From Blastomyces gilchristii SLH14081 (taxonomy: Eukaryota; Ascomycota; Eurotiomycetes; Onygenales; Ajellomycetaceae), in contig NW_003101680.1 in assembly GCF_000003855.2 (NCBI RefSeq), positions 2,394,815 through 2,458,814 of the forward strand: a stretch of DNA of 64,000 nt. Reading direction: 5' to 3'. Below, piece by piece: positions 34,898 through 47,587 of this stretch. Below the pieces are notes generated by a model that had not been told where the DNA came from, made no database searches, and saw only the letters and a list, made by a program, of their open reading frames with translations. The translations under genes were made by a program, and so were the position numbers. Every line of letters begins with the position of its first letter. Position 1 is the stretch's first letter.

Positions 34898-37486
34898 CTA
34901 GTGAAGTTTTTTGACATCAAGATATGATATAAGATTCATCTTGAAGACAGTGCAACAGCACTGTACAGGCCTCTTTACAACTTGTCTGTAAAGAAATTAA
35001 ATGTTCTGCACAAATATCTTGAGAAAGTGCAATTAAAGAACTGAATACACTTATTAAAGAGTTCAGCAGGAACATCTATACTCTTTATATTCAAGAAGAA
35101 TGATAGACTACATCTATGCATAGACTACAGAGGCCTTAATAAGATGACAGTTAAGAATCACTATTCATTACTGTTAATTGACAAGATAATCAATTGATTA
35201 TCTGAAGCAAAGATATTCTCAAAGATTGATATACAGAATGTCTATCATAGAATCAGAGTTAACAAAGATGACATTTGAAAAACAGCTTTTTGTATCAAGT
35301 ACAGCAATTTTGAATATCTTGTTTTATCTTTTGATCTTTGTAACACTTCAGCCATCTTTCAGACCTATATAAATAAGACACTGCAGAGCCTTATCAACAT
35401 CTTCTGCATAGTATATCTGAATGACATTCTAATCTTCTCAAAAACAGAGAAAGAATATGATACTCATGTTCAAGAAGTGTTGAGTTGCTTGAGACAGTAT
35501 AAACTCTATACAAACACTGAAAAATGCTCATTCTATATGCAGGAGATTGATTTCTTAGATTATATTATTGAGATGAACAGCATTTCAATGAACAGGAGCT
35601 GAGTCTTCATTATTGAGAACTGGCCAGCACTGTGAATGTACTGTGAGATATAGATATTTCTAGAATTTGCAAATTTCTACAGATAATTCATCTATACATA
35701 TTCACAGATTACTGCCCCTCTTACAGATCTGTTAAAGAGAAGTGTGAAAGACAGAAAAATAAAACTATTTATTCTTACTCAAGATATCATACAGATATTT
35801 GCAGAATTGAAACAAGCTTTTATAGATATTATAATACTGAATCACTTTAATCTCAACTTACTTAATCAGTGTGAGACTGATACATTCAGAAATAAGATCT
35901 GTGAAATCTTTTCATAGTTGACACTGAAGATCTTTCAATATTGAAAGAATCAGAGAATAATCATCTCTGAGAATACAGATAATGAATTGTCTGTAAGAGA
36001 AGACTTTTTTATAAAGTCTATAAAACACTGTAAATGAAGATCAGTGATCTTCTTCTTCAAGAAGTTATCACTTATACAGAGAAGATATAATATTCATGAT
36101 CAAGAGATATTAGTAATTGTTAAATTCTTTAAGATCTGATGACATTATCTTCAGAGTAGTAAGTACTCAGTGTAAGTTCTCACTGATCATACAAATCTGC
36201 ATTACTTCTTAATAATAAAGAGCTTGACAGAATATCAAGCCAGATGAGCAGAGCTGCTTTCAAAGTATGATTTCTATATCTGATACTGTTCAGATTGACT
36301 TAATCTCACTGACATGCTGTCTAGACAGTCTGATTATAATATCATTGATACAGAGAAGAATTCTACAAAAGAATCTCTGTTATTACTGCAGAAGAAGCTG
36401 ACTGCAGAGAATTAAGATTCTCTGAAGCTCAGAAACAGTATCAGTAAGACAGCTGTATAACTCAGTATAGAAGATGAAAGAAAACCTGAGTCTCTGTAGA
36501 GAATTAACACTGAAGATCATGAGCTTCTTATATCATATCTTACAATTATTAAATTGATAAAGAATGAAATGATCTACAATCTTTCAATCTGACTAATTTT
36601 AAAATTTATTAATAAATTACAGAAGAAAGACATGTCTACTGCAGCTTAAATTCAGAAGTTGAAGAAGAAAGAATTCAGTTTAAACTTGAAAGAGACAGAC
36701 TCTGAGTAGAGTGATACTGCTAAGGAATCAAGTCACTGATAACTAGAAGAATATGAACTTCTACTGCTGAATGATTCAGTCTTCATCTCTTATAGCAGAA
36801 CAGTGTGTCAGAAGTTATTGAGAATTCATTATAATGATTCTTATACAGAACACTTCAGATTAGAGAAGACTGAGAAGTGTCTAAAATATAAATATATTTA
36901 AGACAAGCTTCAGACAGATATCAAAGAGTATGTTAAGACTTATAATATCTATTAAAGAATAAAGATCTTACAGTATAAGCAATATAATAAGTTAGTATCA
37001 CTGTCTGTTTCAAAGAGCTCATAGCAGAATCTATTAATGAATTTCATAGTTGATCTGCTGAAGTTGACAAGACTCAAAGAATATAACTCAATTTTGATTA
37101 TTATTATTATTATTCTTCAATTATAGATGTATGCAGTCAGAGACTATGACATCTACCTGAGAACTTTTAGTTCTCAGGGTTTTTCCTATGTCTGTAAAGT
37201 TAACTATTATACATTCATCAATTTCAGATATGCAAAATCAGAAAATTCCAGCCCAGAATACAAAAACTGTTTACAAATTGCAGTGTTTTAACATCTTTTA
37301 ATACTTTGAAACCATTTGATAATATCATGACAAAGGAAAAGAGAAAAAGAACACAGTCTCAAAGATAGACACATTAAATAGATAGATAGAAAGAAATTGA
37401 AAGAAAAAGATAAAGAAAAAGATAAAGTAAAGAGAGACTATAACAAAACAAATTATTAAAAGAGAGTGTATAGCTGTTTTAACAGA

Positions 37487-40400
37487 CTATATCTGATTGA
37501 TTTCCTCCTCTTCATATTCAGATAATTCTGAATTTAGCCATTTTCTTGTAGCTGCTTGAGTTTCTGATAGAAAGTCTATTAAGTATTTAATTCCTGTCTC
37601 AGTTGAGAATAAGAATCTCATATTTAATTGATTTAGATCATACTTCTCTTTCAATCTGGCTCTGAGACTATTGTATAATGCACAGTGCATTACAATATAC
37701 TCAGAATTCTCATTTGTATTGCAGAATAAGCATTCTATTGAGTCAAATCTATCATCAAATCTTTGTATATAAGATTTGAAATAGCCATGTCCTAGTTTCA
37801 GCTGTATTATAGATGAGAATATTTTCTTTTTACATTTAATTGAACAAGATTTCCACTTGGATTTTGTTTCAAATCTTGAATAATGTATACTCTTCTTTTG
37901 TTTCTGCCAGCTTTCATTTCACTTGTCTAAACAAGATTCTTTTATTTTTCTCTTTATAAAAGACTAGGACACAATTTTTTGAATAGATCTGCTTAATTCT
38001 ACACTCTTTTTTGCAGCTGAATCAGCCAATTCATTGCCATGAATATTCATATGAGCAGGAACTCAGTGCAGATGAATTATCAGCTTTGATGTTCTTCTCT
38101 TTTGAATTTTCAAAATAGAGTTTAAGATCAGTTCAAGATTCATTTGATCATTATAAATCTGACTATTTCTAAGTCTTTTTAAAGCAGCTTGACTATCAGA
38201 GAATATTCATGCCTCTTTCAAATAATTTCCTCTTTTATGAGATTTTATTTTAATGAGTTTGAAAGCTTTCACTATTGCAAATAGTTCAGCATCAAAGACT
38301 TCACATTCAGAGCCTAGATTTCAGAAATCTGAGATAAAATTGATATTATCTTCAGTATAAGCAATTCCAGCGCCTAATCTATTCAAGTTCTCATTTTTTG
38401 AGTCATCTGAATAAATCAGAATAGAGTCTTTTATATTGATTATAGAAATTCTCTTCAAATACTGTTCATATTCTTTCTCTTTTGATAGTTCACTCATTTA
38501 TAAGTCTATAAGAGATTCAAGCTTTTCTCTTCAGAGAGATAACTTCTCATGATCAACTTTTTCAATATTTAAAGAAGAAAATTGATTTTTAATCAGAGAG
38601 CATAGTCTGTACAGTTGAGAAGGCATTTTCTTTGAAGAGTTATTTTCATTTCAATCAAGAAATCTATTCCAATCCAGTTCATTATCAGAGTTAATTAGTG
38701 AAAATGAAGAAGAGACTCTTTCTCTGATTATATGATTTAAGCTCATCTTTACAACTCTCAGAGCATAGTTCATACAGGCCTTTTCAAATCTAATAGCAGG
38801 AGGAGGAATTGAAGCTTCAATTTCCATTGCTTTAATAGGAGATGATTTGAATGCTCTCAGAATTCTTCTTAAGGCTCTGTTTTACAGACTTTGAAAGAGT
38901 TCAGTGAAATTCTCTTGATTATTTCATCAAACTTGAACTTCATAATCAGCTACTGATGTAATACAGGCTATATATAACTGTCTCATAGCCTGGAAGAATA
39001 GACCCCTCTCTGTATTTGATAGTCTGATTATGTTGTTTAATAGTCTTTCTGCCTTGACAGTTCTTTGTTGAATGTGATATTTAAAATTCAACTTGGAGTT
39101 TAATCATACTTCTAATCACTTGACATTTACACTGGGTTTAATCTCTCTATTTAAAAGAGTTAGAGATAGTCCTTTCTCATTGAATCTTAGAAAGAAGTGA
39201 ATTAACTCAGTTTTATTCATATTAAATTGAATTTGATTAATATCTGCTCTAATAAAGATTTTCTTTGCAACTTCTTCAATTACTTTCAAATTCTCTTTAA
39301 TAGTTTTTGAGCTGTAGACTAGATCAATATCATTCACATAACTTGAAGATCACACTATTCTCATATTTCTATTTTTAAATAGATATACAGTGTATATTGC
39401 AAATCAAATGAGTGAGATTGAAGATCTCTGTGATACTCCTATTTTTATCTCAGTCTTGTCTTGTTTCATTCCATCAAAGAAGAGTTGTATACTTCTTTTA
39501 GATATAAAACAGTTAACTCATTTTATTAGAGAAAGTGACAGTTTTAATATCTTCAATATCTGAATTAACTTTGACTTTGAAACATGATCAAATGCTTCTT
39601 TTATATCAATGAAAACTGCAGTTGAGATCAGACTCTCATGCTTTGCTATTTGAATATCATGAACAACTGAGAGAACAGTGTCAATTGCAGAACACTGTTT
39701 TCTATCTCTCATTTATTCACTGAATAAAAGAGAATCATCTATAGAGCTTATAAAAGATAGTTGAGTAGCTATTATCTTTTCTAAAACCTTTCCTAGACAG
39801 TTCAATAGAGATATTACTCTATATGACTTAGGAATTGAAGTTTTTCTATTAGGTTTTGCAAGAATCACTTCAGTGGCTTCTCTCCAGCATTCAGAATGAT
39901 ATTCATTTTTCAAAAGATTGAAAAAGAGCTCAAAATATTCATTCTTTAAGTAGGAATATGTATTCTGAATAATCAAGTAATTAATTGAATCAGAACCTGC
40001 AGCAGTTTTAACACAACTTGAGAAGATAGCTGACTCTAATTCATCTTGTGTAAGATCAGGCCATTTTCAGTCATTTTCATCAATGTAGTTGAGAAGTGAT
40101 ATATTCTCTTCCTCTGAATCTGAATCTGAATCTGGTGAGTTCTGAAAGAGAATTCTCATGAAAGCTTGACATTTTTTCTCAAAAGAGTTTACTGTATATA
40201 ATTCATTCTGAAACTCATATTCTAAGGCTGGAAGTTTTGCTAGACTTCTTGTTTTAGTATAGTTAAAAGCTTTAAAAACTTCCTTTTCTTGTGTTTCTTC
40301 AAGAAATTTATTCCAGCAGTCTGTTTTAGCTCTTTTAATATCTGAAAAATATTCATTTCTGACAGCTTTGAACTCTTCATTAGATATTACATCATTCTTT

Positions 40401-41449
40401 CAATCTCTTCTAGCAGTAGCTAATTCTTTTCTTTTAGATGAGATATTCTCATTTCATCAAGGTTTTGAATACTCAGAAGATTTTCTCTTTGAGATATTAT
40501 CTCTAACACTTGTTAGAATAATAGATGTAATAAGCTTCACTCTATTCTCAAGCATTTCATTTGAGATATCTTGACCAGAATTTCAATATAGCTCATTCTG
40601 TCTTTCAGATTTTAACAGTTTTATACTTTCTTCAACTGCTTTTTAATCAGCTTTTTCAAAGTTATACTGATTAGAGAGAAGAGGATTTTCACTCATTTAT
40701 TTTTCACTCAGTTCAATATCAAATTGAATAATCTCATGATCTGATCCTGATGTCTCATTTGAATCAATAAACCAGTTTACAAGTCTTCTTTTCATTAGAT
40801 TTTGTGACATGAAGATTAGATCTATAATAGACTTCTGTTTCATGTCTTTTCTAAAGAATGTTTGTTGATCAGACTTATTAATCAAATCTATTGAATGCTC
40901 AAAGGTTCATTTAACTGGATTATCAGCTCTCACTGCTCTCTTGCATTCTGAATTCTATTAGAGATGATGTGCATTGAAGTCTCCTGCAATTATAGAGTTT
41001 CTTGATAAAGTTATGTTCAGAAATCCTCTATCAATTGTCCAGATATTGTTATATTCCTTCAATGACTTTTCATTATAGATATTTATGAGCTGTATAGTAT
41101 CAAACTCATTTTCTTTATCTATAATGTCACTCACCAGAATATCAGGGTCAGACATAATATCAAATCTTAGATTAAATTAATATCTTGATCTCTTTCTTTC
41201 ATAGATCACTACTCTTGACTTTATCTCAGACTTTTGAGGTAAAAAGCAGTAGTAGCTTGAATAAGAAATGACATATTTTTGCTCAGCATCAAAATTCAGC
41301 TCCTGAAGCAGTATAAAATTAACTTTTTATTCAAATATAATTTGAAGACAAGAATAAATACAATTTGAGTTTCTATCCACATTATTTTGAATAAATGTGA
41401 TTTTTGAAGAGTTTTTAAACTTTTTTTATTATTTTTGTTGTATATTCAT
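37487..41449 (-). pseudogene. LINE ORF2: AP endonuclease, reverse transcriptase, RNase H (L2)
   Basis: About 1320 codons from ATG 41449. The endonuclease is shown by IQNNVNRN near the start, a LLQEP-type motif (about 41310), GDFNAHH (about 40975) and SDHEIIQFD (about 40720). RT is shown by KSYRVISLLNCLGKVLEKI (about 39830), AVFIDIKEAFDHV (about 39600) and SSSYVNDIDLV (39313-39350), where the first catalytic Asp is Asn. RNase H is shown by SDSQAALKRLRNSQ (about 38190) and NIHGNELADSAAK (about 38030). The protein ends EYEEEEINQI at 37487. Stops and likely frameshifts break it into open pieces of 60-90 codons. RNase H within ORF2 points to the Tad/I group. Confidence 0.85.
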
Positions 41450-41472
41450 ACTCAAAGAGAGTAGAGTAGAAT

Positions 41473-43093
41473 CTAATCACTATCATCAGATAGTAGATTA
41501 TAACTGTTCTGAAAAGTAGAAATCTCAACTGCTTGTATTATATCTAGTTTATTACCAGAGTCATTTCTCAATTCTCTAATCTTAACAGAAGTTTGAGAAT
41601 TCAAATTCTGTTTACATTTAGCTGGAGAATTGAAGTTTGAAGACTTAGACAGTTGAGAGTTGCTTCTTTTTAAGCTTGCAGTTGTGAGTTTACTGACTTA
41701 ACTATTCTCTTCAGTTCTAGATTTACTCTGAGCTTCATCTTTTCTTCAGTTCTTTTGAGTTCTTGAAGCAAACATACATTCTTTTGAGCTAGATGCATGT
41801 TTTTCTTTGCAATTAGAGCATTTAAAGCAGAGTGTGTTGACATATTTCATCTCTTTTTTGAGCATGTTTCACATTTATGCTCACTAGTTTTATAATCTCT
41901 GGCACANNNNNNNNNNNNNNNNNNNNNNNNNNNNNNNNNNNNNNNNNNNNNNNNNNNNNNNNNNNNNNNNNNNNNNNNNNNNNNNNNNNNNNNNNNNNNN
42001 NNNNNNNNNNNNNNNNNNNNNNNNNNNNNNNNNNNNNNNNNNNNNNNNNNNNNNNNNNNNNNNNNNNNNNNNNNNNNNNNNNNNNNNNNNNNNNNNNNNN
42101 NNNNNNNNNNNNNNNNNNNNNNNNNNNNNNNNNNNNNNNNNNNNNNNNNNNNNNNNNNNNNNNNNNNNNNNNNNNNNNNNNNNNNNNNNNNNNNNNNNNN
42201 NNNNNNNNNNNNNNNNNNNNNNNNNNNNNNNNNNNNNNNNNNNNNNNNNNNNNNNNNNNNNNNNNNNNNNNNNNNNNNNNNNNNNNNNNNNNNNNNNNNN
42301 NNNNNNNNNNNNNNNNNNNNNNNNNNNNNNNNNNNNNNNNNNNNNNNNNNNNNNNNNNNNNNNNNNNNNNNNNNNNNNNNNNNNNNNNNNNNNNNNNNNN
42401 NNNNNNNNNNNNNNNNNNNNNNNNNNNNNNNNNNNNNNNNNNNNNNNNNNNNNNNNNNNNNNNNNNNNNNNNNNNNNNNNNNNNNNNNNNNNNNNNNNNN
42501 NNNNNNNNNNNNNNNNNNNNNNNNNNNNNNATTTGAGACTTTGAGATAAGTCTTCTATTTCTGGAGATTTGAAGATTTTTCTCTTTTTGCATTTTTTTCT
42601 CCACTCTTCTATCACTAGAAGTATGAGCAGTATTCTTCTCAGTTTTCTCAGAATTTTAAGCAGGTTTTGAGATAGCAGATTTAGAGATAGCAGATTTAGA
42701 GACAGCAGATTCAGCTGCTTGAGTATATGTTTTCTTCTGATTTAAAGAAGAAGAAGAAGAAGAAGTAGAAAAGAAAGAAGAGTAAACTGAAGAGTCAGTG
42801 ATTGTATTAGGAATTTTCAAAGTTTTTTGAACTGTGTTTGAAATTCCAAGTTTGAACTTGATCACTTTCTGTAGTTGTCTAGCCTGAGCATGAAGAATTA
42901 ACAGAACTTCTTTATTCATCTCACTCAGACACTGCTTTTCAAGAATTTTACTTGCTTTTTCAAGTTTCTGTATTTTAAGAACTTGTTGTTTCTCTATTTC
43001 TTCTTTCTTTCTTCTCTTCAGAATTTCAATCTCAGGAATAGCATTTGAGAAAGCATCTTTTTCCACATCAACTGAGTGTACTTTTGAACTCAT
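41473..43093 (-). pseudogene. LINE ORF1, gag-like, first 145 codons open (L2)
   Basis: Starts MSSKVHSVDVEKDAF at 43093 and is open to 42656. The N-terminal half is a strong Lys/Glu/Leu coiled-coil (LKRRKKEEIEKQQ, LEKASKILEKQ), followed by a Ser-rich run and a SAISKSAISK repeat. The middle is lost in the gap. Beyond it (41906-41476) are Cys/His residues and a Ser/Lys-rich tail ending DDSD and a TAG at 41475-41473. It would coat LINE RNA. L4 gives the full collinear copy (57356-58957). Confidence 0.75.
41907..42530. other. assembly gap (624 N)
   Basis: Lies inside L2 ORF1. Comparison with L4 shows about 600 bp are expected here, so the gap size is realistic. Open frames predicted across it are artefacts. 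Confidence 0.95.
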
Positions 43094-43107
43094 TGTTCTT
43101 ACTCAAT

Positions 43108-43243
43108 GAAAAGTTGGTCAGACTAATTCAATTGAGATATTTATTAAACTCTTTTGAATTGAAAAGTTGATCAGACTGTTTCAATTAAGAGGTTTCTAAG
43201 TCTGTTTTCAATTGAAAAGTTGGTCAGACTATTTCAAAAGAAG
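43108..43243 (-). repeat. three 53-bp repeats upstream of LINE ORF1 (L2)
   Basis: GAAAAGTTGRTCAGACT starts at 43108, 43161 and 43214, an exact 53-bp period, ending 15 bp from the ORF1 ATG. Same arrangement in L1 and L4. Confidence 0.8.
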
Positions 43244-44399
43244 AATAGCAGACTTTTATATATAAAACACCTGATTTTTTTCACTCTAGTTCAGTAACTA
43301 GATTAGATTTTTGAAGAGAATCTAATAAATTAAAATTGATTTTTAAGATAAATCAATAAAATCTTTACAATCTCTTTCTTAGAATACAGTGAGGAAAAGT
43401 ATGATATCAATTGATAGTAAATCAGATAATATGACAGTTTTTGAGAGAAAAACTGATAAAAAATAAATCAATTTTTTGCAGAGAAATTGATTAAAACTAT
43501 TCAATTTTATTCTAAATCATTCAATTCTCCTCACACAACAAGTATGCAACTCAAATCAGTTAATAAAGAGTGTAAAAAAGAATTAAGTATTAATGAAAGC
43601 TCTTCAGTCACTGAAAAAGTAATTCTTACTTAAAAGAATATGAAATTATGACAGAAAACAACTCTGTTTTTAATTCTTTGTAAGAATATTGTGTAAAATC
43701 CAGAGAAAAACACCTTACTTTTTCAAGAGAAGTAAAAAACTATTTCTAAGATCTTTTTTTTTTTTGCATTAACTGCTGCAGAAGAATGAGATAGAAACTG
43801 CTAAGATATGCACTACTGTATACTCTCTATCAAGACTTTCCCTCTTCAGAGTCTTGATATTATAGAGAATATAAGTCTGTTTCTATATGATAATGTAAAT
43901 ATTGCCAGCAGGATGTAGAGGAACTGGTTATTTATATCTCAAAATAGAAGACTTTGTCAATGATTATATTAATATAGAGTTAATTCTCAAATTCAATAGA
44001 AATCTAGTGTTGCTGTTCTCAATCCCTTGCAGAATCTATTGAATATTGAGGTATTAAAACTAGATTTAATATATCTCACTGTGCAGGGATCAAAGGCTCA
44101 GTCAGACCTTGGGGTATACTGATTTTATAGTTGTTGATGTGCTGTTGACTCGTTGTCTGTTGATTATGTGCTTGATATTATCGCCGAGGTATCTTTTTGT
44201 ATTTTTCTGCCGGGGATGGGCCAGATTGGGAAGGGCGGTACGAGGGTGGGACTTGGCGTTGGTGTTTTGGAACATCAAAGATGGACAGGGTTTTCGCGGA
44301 GGTCGCACCTCAGATATCTCCACAACTACAGATCGGGGATCTTCCAAAATCGAGAAGATTGGTGCATACGGCTAGGTCTCTTCACCTTACAATTTGTAT

Positions 44400-44623
44400 G
44401 GCAATTTGGCCCGGGGTTGTGGTGTGGTAGGGGAGAATGGGGGATAATCCCACGCAGGAGTTCCGAACGACGTCTGGTTCACGTTTGGCTGGATAACTCC
44501 ACCACCACACGGGGTATGCGGTCGGCGATGGGGTCAAAATGCTCGTATGATCGAGGGCTTTTCGATGGATCTATCGGCGGGTTCTTATTCGAAAAATCGA
44601 GCGAGTTCGTCGTGGAGCGGTTG
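44400..44623 (-). promoter_or_regulatory. GC-retaining 5' end of LINE L2 with antisense open frame
   Basis: Matches the 5' ends of L1 and L4. The plus strand (antisense to the LINE) is open through the whole segment, with GIIP, LVHVWLDNSTTTRGMRSAMG and GFLFEK…SEFVVERL. The same antisense frame is open in L1 and has one stop in L4. Whether it is translated is unknown. High GC alone also favours open frames. Confidence 0.5.
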
Positions 44624-44689
44624 CATGTTCTCAAAGTCTTGAATCAGAACATTTTACAGAGAAACAAGCTCAACTCAAATCTCATTTTC
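44624..44689 (+). repeat. short inverted LINE ORF1 fragment
   Basis: 44629-44689 matches L4 ORF1 at about 57887-57947 on the plus strand, opposite to adjoining L2. It lies between the L2 5' end and A3, with sharp junctions on both sides. It could come from template switching, a 5'-inversion event, or a misjoin. Confidence 0.65.
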
Positions 44690-47311
44690 CACTTCACTAT
44701 TACTTATAAGCTTACTGAATAACAGATGTGATGATCTGAGCTATTAAGCTGTTTTCATTTCATAATACACTACTGCCTCAGTAGTCAGAACTTGATGACA
44801 GATGCTCTCTCACAATGAGAGTAAGATATATCATTCAATATAACAGATACTTACTGAATGAACTGAGAGCACTGACTCTTAAATCTGAAAATACTAGTTA
44901 ATCATGATGAGATTATTCATGACACTATATACACTATTCTGATTAGAACACTCTCTCTTCAAACTGACACTGACACTGACACTGATACTGATACTAATAT
45001 CTTAACTTCTTCTGAATCTACACTAGATGAATTGTGACATACATAGTCAAGCTGCTTTAAAAAGACTTAGAAATAGTCAGATTCATGAGGCTCAAATGAA
45101 TCTTGAACTGATTTTAAACTCTGTTTTGAAAATTCAAAAGAGAAGAATATTAAAACTAATAATTTATCTGCACTGTGCTCCTGCTTATATGAATATTCAT
45201 GGCAATGAATTGACTGATTCAGCTGCAAAAAAGAGTTCAGAATTAAGCAGATCTATTCAAAAAATTGTATCCTGGTCTTTTATAAAGAGAAAGATAAAAG
45301 AATTCTGTTTAAATAAGTGAAATGAAAGCTGGTAGAAACAAAAGAAGAGTATACATTATTCAAGATTTGAAACAAAACCCAAGTGAAAATCTTGTTCAAT
45401 TAAATGTAAAAAGAAAATATTCTCATCTATAATGCAGCTGAAACTAGAACATGACTATTTCAAATCTTATATACAAAGATTTAATGATAGATTTGATTTA
45501 ATAGAATGCTCATTCTGCAATGTAAATGAGAATTCCGAGTATATTATAATGCACTGTGCATTATACAATAGTCTCAGAGTCAGATTGAAAGAGAAGTATA
45601 ATCTAAATCAATCAAATATGAGGTTCTTATTCTCAACTGAGACAGGAATTAAATATTTAATAGACTTTCTATCAGAAACTCAAGCAGCTACAAGAAGATG
45701 ACTAAATTCAGAAATATCTGAATATGAAGAGGAGGAAATTGATCAGATATAGTCTGTTAAAACAGCTATACACTATCTTTTAATAGTTTGTTTTGTCATA
45801 ATCTCTCTTTACTTCACTTTTTTTCTTTCTATTCTTTTCTATCTATCTATTTAATGTGTCTATCTTTAAGACTGTGTTCTCTTTTCTTTTGTCATAATAT
45901 TATTGAATGATTTCAAAATATCAGAAGGTGTTAAAATACTGCAATTTGTAAACAGTTTTTGTATTCTGAGCTGGAATTTTCTGATTTTACATATCTGAAA
46001 TTAGTAAATGTATAATAGTTGACTTTATAGATATAGGAAAAACCCTGAGAACTTCTAGTTCTCAGGTAGATGTCATAGTCTCTGACTGCATACATCTATA
46101 ATTGAAGAATAATAATAATAATAATAATTGTGATATATAACAGCTTAAACTGATGAACATCTTCAAGAACTTACTGAAGTAGTATGTTAAAAAGCAATCT
46201 GATTCTCATCAGAACTATGTATAAGAATTAACATCTCAGAATGCTTAAATGATGGCAATAACACTCTGTAATTCTGTGAATGATACTGAGTCTCTTATTC
46301 TGAACCTCTACACACTTCAATAATATAAGAGATGTATGATTTATATATAACTGATTATCTGAGTTGTGAACAACTGTATTAAATAATCTCTCAAGAATTC
46401 TACTGATCTGAGATATCAAACAGCATCAGACACTTTGTCTAAAACTGTAATTATTATTCTTCTATCATCTTGTGAAAGAATCAAACAAAAGACCTGCTGA
46501 AATTACTTAATATCTCTGATAGAATATAATGAGATATAGTAATTGACTTCACTGTTAATCTTTCTAAGAGTAAGAGTTATAAGAATATTCTGATTGTCAT
46601 TGACTGATTGAGTAAAGATGTTATATTAGAATCTTATGATAAGATTGATACTGAATAAGTCACTGAAGCCTTTCTACAGAGTCTGTTCTACTGAATATAT
46701 AAATTACTGAGATCTGTAGTATTGAATTGAGACTGTTAATTTATAAGCACTCTCTGAATAAGAATCTGTCAAGTTCTCAAGATTATACACTGTTTGTCAA
46801 CTGCTTATCACTCTGAGATTAATAATATATCAGAATAAACAATTCAGACAGTGAAGAATTATCTTCATAAGTTCTGTAACTATTTATAAGATGACTGACA
46901 TGATTTTCTTCTACACACTGAAGTTGTTATCAATGACTGAGATGCTGTTTCAACAGATATAAGCCTGTTCTTTTCTACATATAATTGTTATATAAAAGTG
47001 TTAGATCTTCTAGAAATCACACAGTTTACACTAAACTCTCACAGTCTGATTCAGATTGCTGATAATATAATAACAAAGCTCTGAGATATCTGTGACTGAG
47101 CAGAAATCTTCATGACAAGTATTAGATAAGATTAAGAGAACTGAATTAATATTCACTGAGACTCTGCTAAGTAATATAAGATAGAAGATCTGATATAATT
47201 GAATCTTAAGAATATACAGATTACATACTCATCTTGTACACTGAATTACTGTTATATTAAGTATAAAGTGATAGAAGTTCTAAGCAGTCACAACTACTGT
47301 CTTAACACATC
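44690..47311 (+). mobile_element. A3: partial family A element, interrupted by LINE L3
   Basis: Begins in the RNase H region (about 44693), runs to 45041, resumes at 46126 and covers the integrase and part of the post-integrase linker to 47311, ending before the chromodomain. No LTR at either end. Short CTGACA/CTGATA array at about 44963-44998. Integrase residues around 46640-46900 follow the other copies, with stops. It borders a GC-containing 63-bp segment (47312-47374) of unknown origin. Confidence 0.8.
45042..46125 (+). mobile_element. LINE L3, 5'-truncated, inserted in A3
   Basis: Begins in RNase H of ORF2 and runs through the ORF2 end, the 3' UTR and (AAT)n. Flanked by the TSD AATTGTGACATA (45030-45041) and AATTGTGATATA (46126-46137). 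Severe 5' truncation, a TSD and a simple-repeat tail are the signs of target-primed reverse transcription. Stretches are still open: 45027-45320 (AHMNIHGNELTDSAAK-type RNase H) and 45432-45701 (Cys-bearing C-terminal region). Less mutated than L1. Confidence 0.9.
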
Positions 47312-47374
47312 ATTTATAAGAATAAGTGCTCGCAGGCGATTATTCAGATGTTTGCAGCTTGGCGTGATATGTAC
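47312..47374. other. 63-bp GC-containing junction segment
   Basis: Contains several CpG in a window where they are rare. It lies between the broken end of A3 and the LTR-like end of family C. Not found elsewhere by eye. Confidence 0.4.
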
Positions 47375-47572
47375 TGTTAACTACTAGAAGTATTCATGGT
47401 AGAAAGATAAAATGTAGAGGTCAAATGTATAATAGTATTCAAGCTGAGTTGTGAATAGTAGTCATGAACTTCAGTCTATATAGTTATGTGTAGTCAAGAG
47501 CTGCTAATTCTATTAATTATATAAGAGATAGAAATAGAGGTAAAGAATCTGTGAGAAGTGAGATTTCTTACA
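47375..47572 (-). repeat. probable 3' LTR of gypsy family C (198 bp)
   Basis: On the minus strand it starts TGTAAG and ends TTAACA, so it has TG…CA termini. It is preceded by a purine-rich AGAGAGGGAAAAG tract, as expected next to a gypsy 3' LTR. No second copy is in the window to confirm it. Confidence 0.5.
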
Positions 47573-47574
47573 TA

Positions 47575-47587
47575 CTTTTCCCTCTCT
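47575..47587 (-). promoter_or_regulatory. polypurine tract candidate of family C
   Basis: Minus strand AGAGAGGGAAAAG two bases before the LTR start. It would prime plus-strand DNA synthesis during reverse transcription. Confidence 0.5.

Larger units (their letters stand above)
27038..37097 (+). mobile_element. B2: Ty3/gypsy family B, interrupted by A5 and cut by L2
   Basis: Begins with the same TGTCACGCCCC LTR end, inserted in B1 integrase. The LTR is estimated as 27038 to about 27530 but its 3' limit is uncertain. Gag is open for 83 codons (27700-27951) and continues with stops to a zinc knuckle CFNCDDDDHYISDY near 28510, its last Cys changed to Tyr. After the gap and A5, sequence resumes at 34898 in the protease-RT linker, with RT motif YLND at 35414-35425, RNase H to about 36320 and the integrase start (HHCC-type) about 36800-37097, where LINE L2 cuts it. 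It is less mutated than B1. Confidence 0.8.
37098..44623 (-). mobile_element. LINE L2 (Tad/I-like), full length, best-preserved copy
   Basis: Minus-strand order: 5' end 44623, GC-rich leader, 5' UTR, three 53-bp repeats (43108, 43161, 43214), ORF1 43093-41473 (with a 624-N gap), ORF2 41449-37487, 3' UTR 37486-37115 and a (AAT)n tail at 37098-37114. It inserted in B2 integrase. The two flanks do not match: the 3' flank is B2, the 5' flank is a short LINE piece and then A3, so no TSD can be named and a rearrangement or misassembly is likely. Confidence 0.85.

Noticed and set aside
44109..44375. Short plus-strand genes at 44109-44722
   Set aside because: Overlapping frames in the GC-rich LINE 5' UTR; only the antisense frame near the 5' end is similar between copies, and it is reported as a finding instead.
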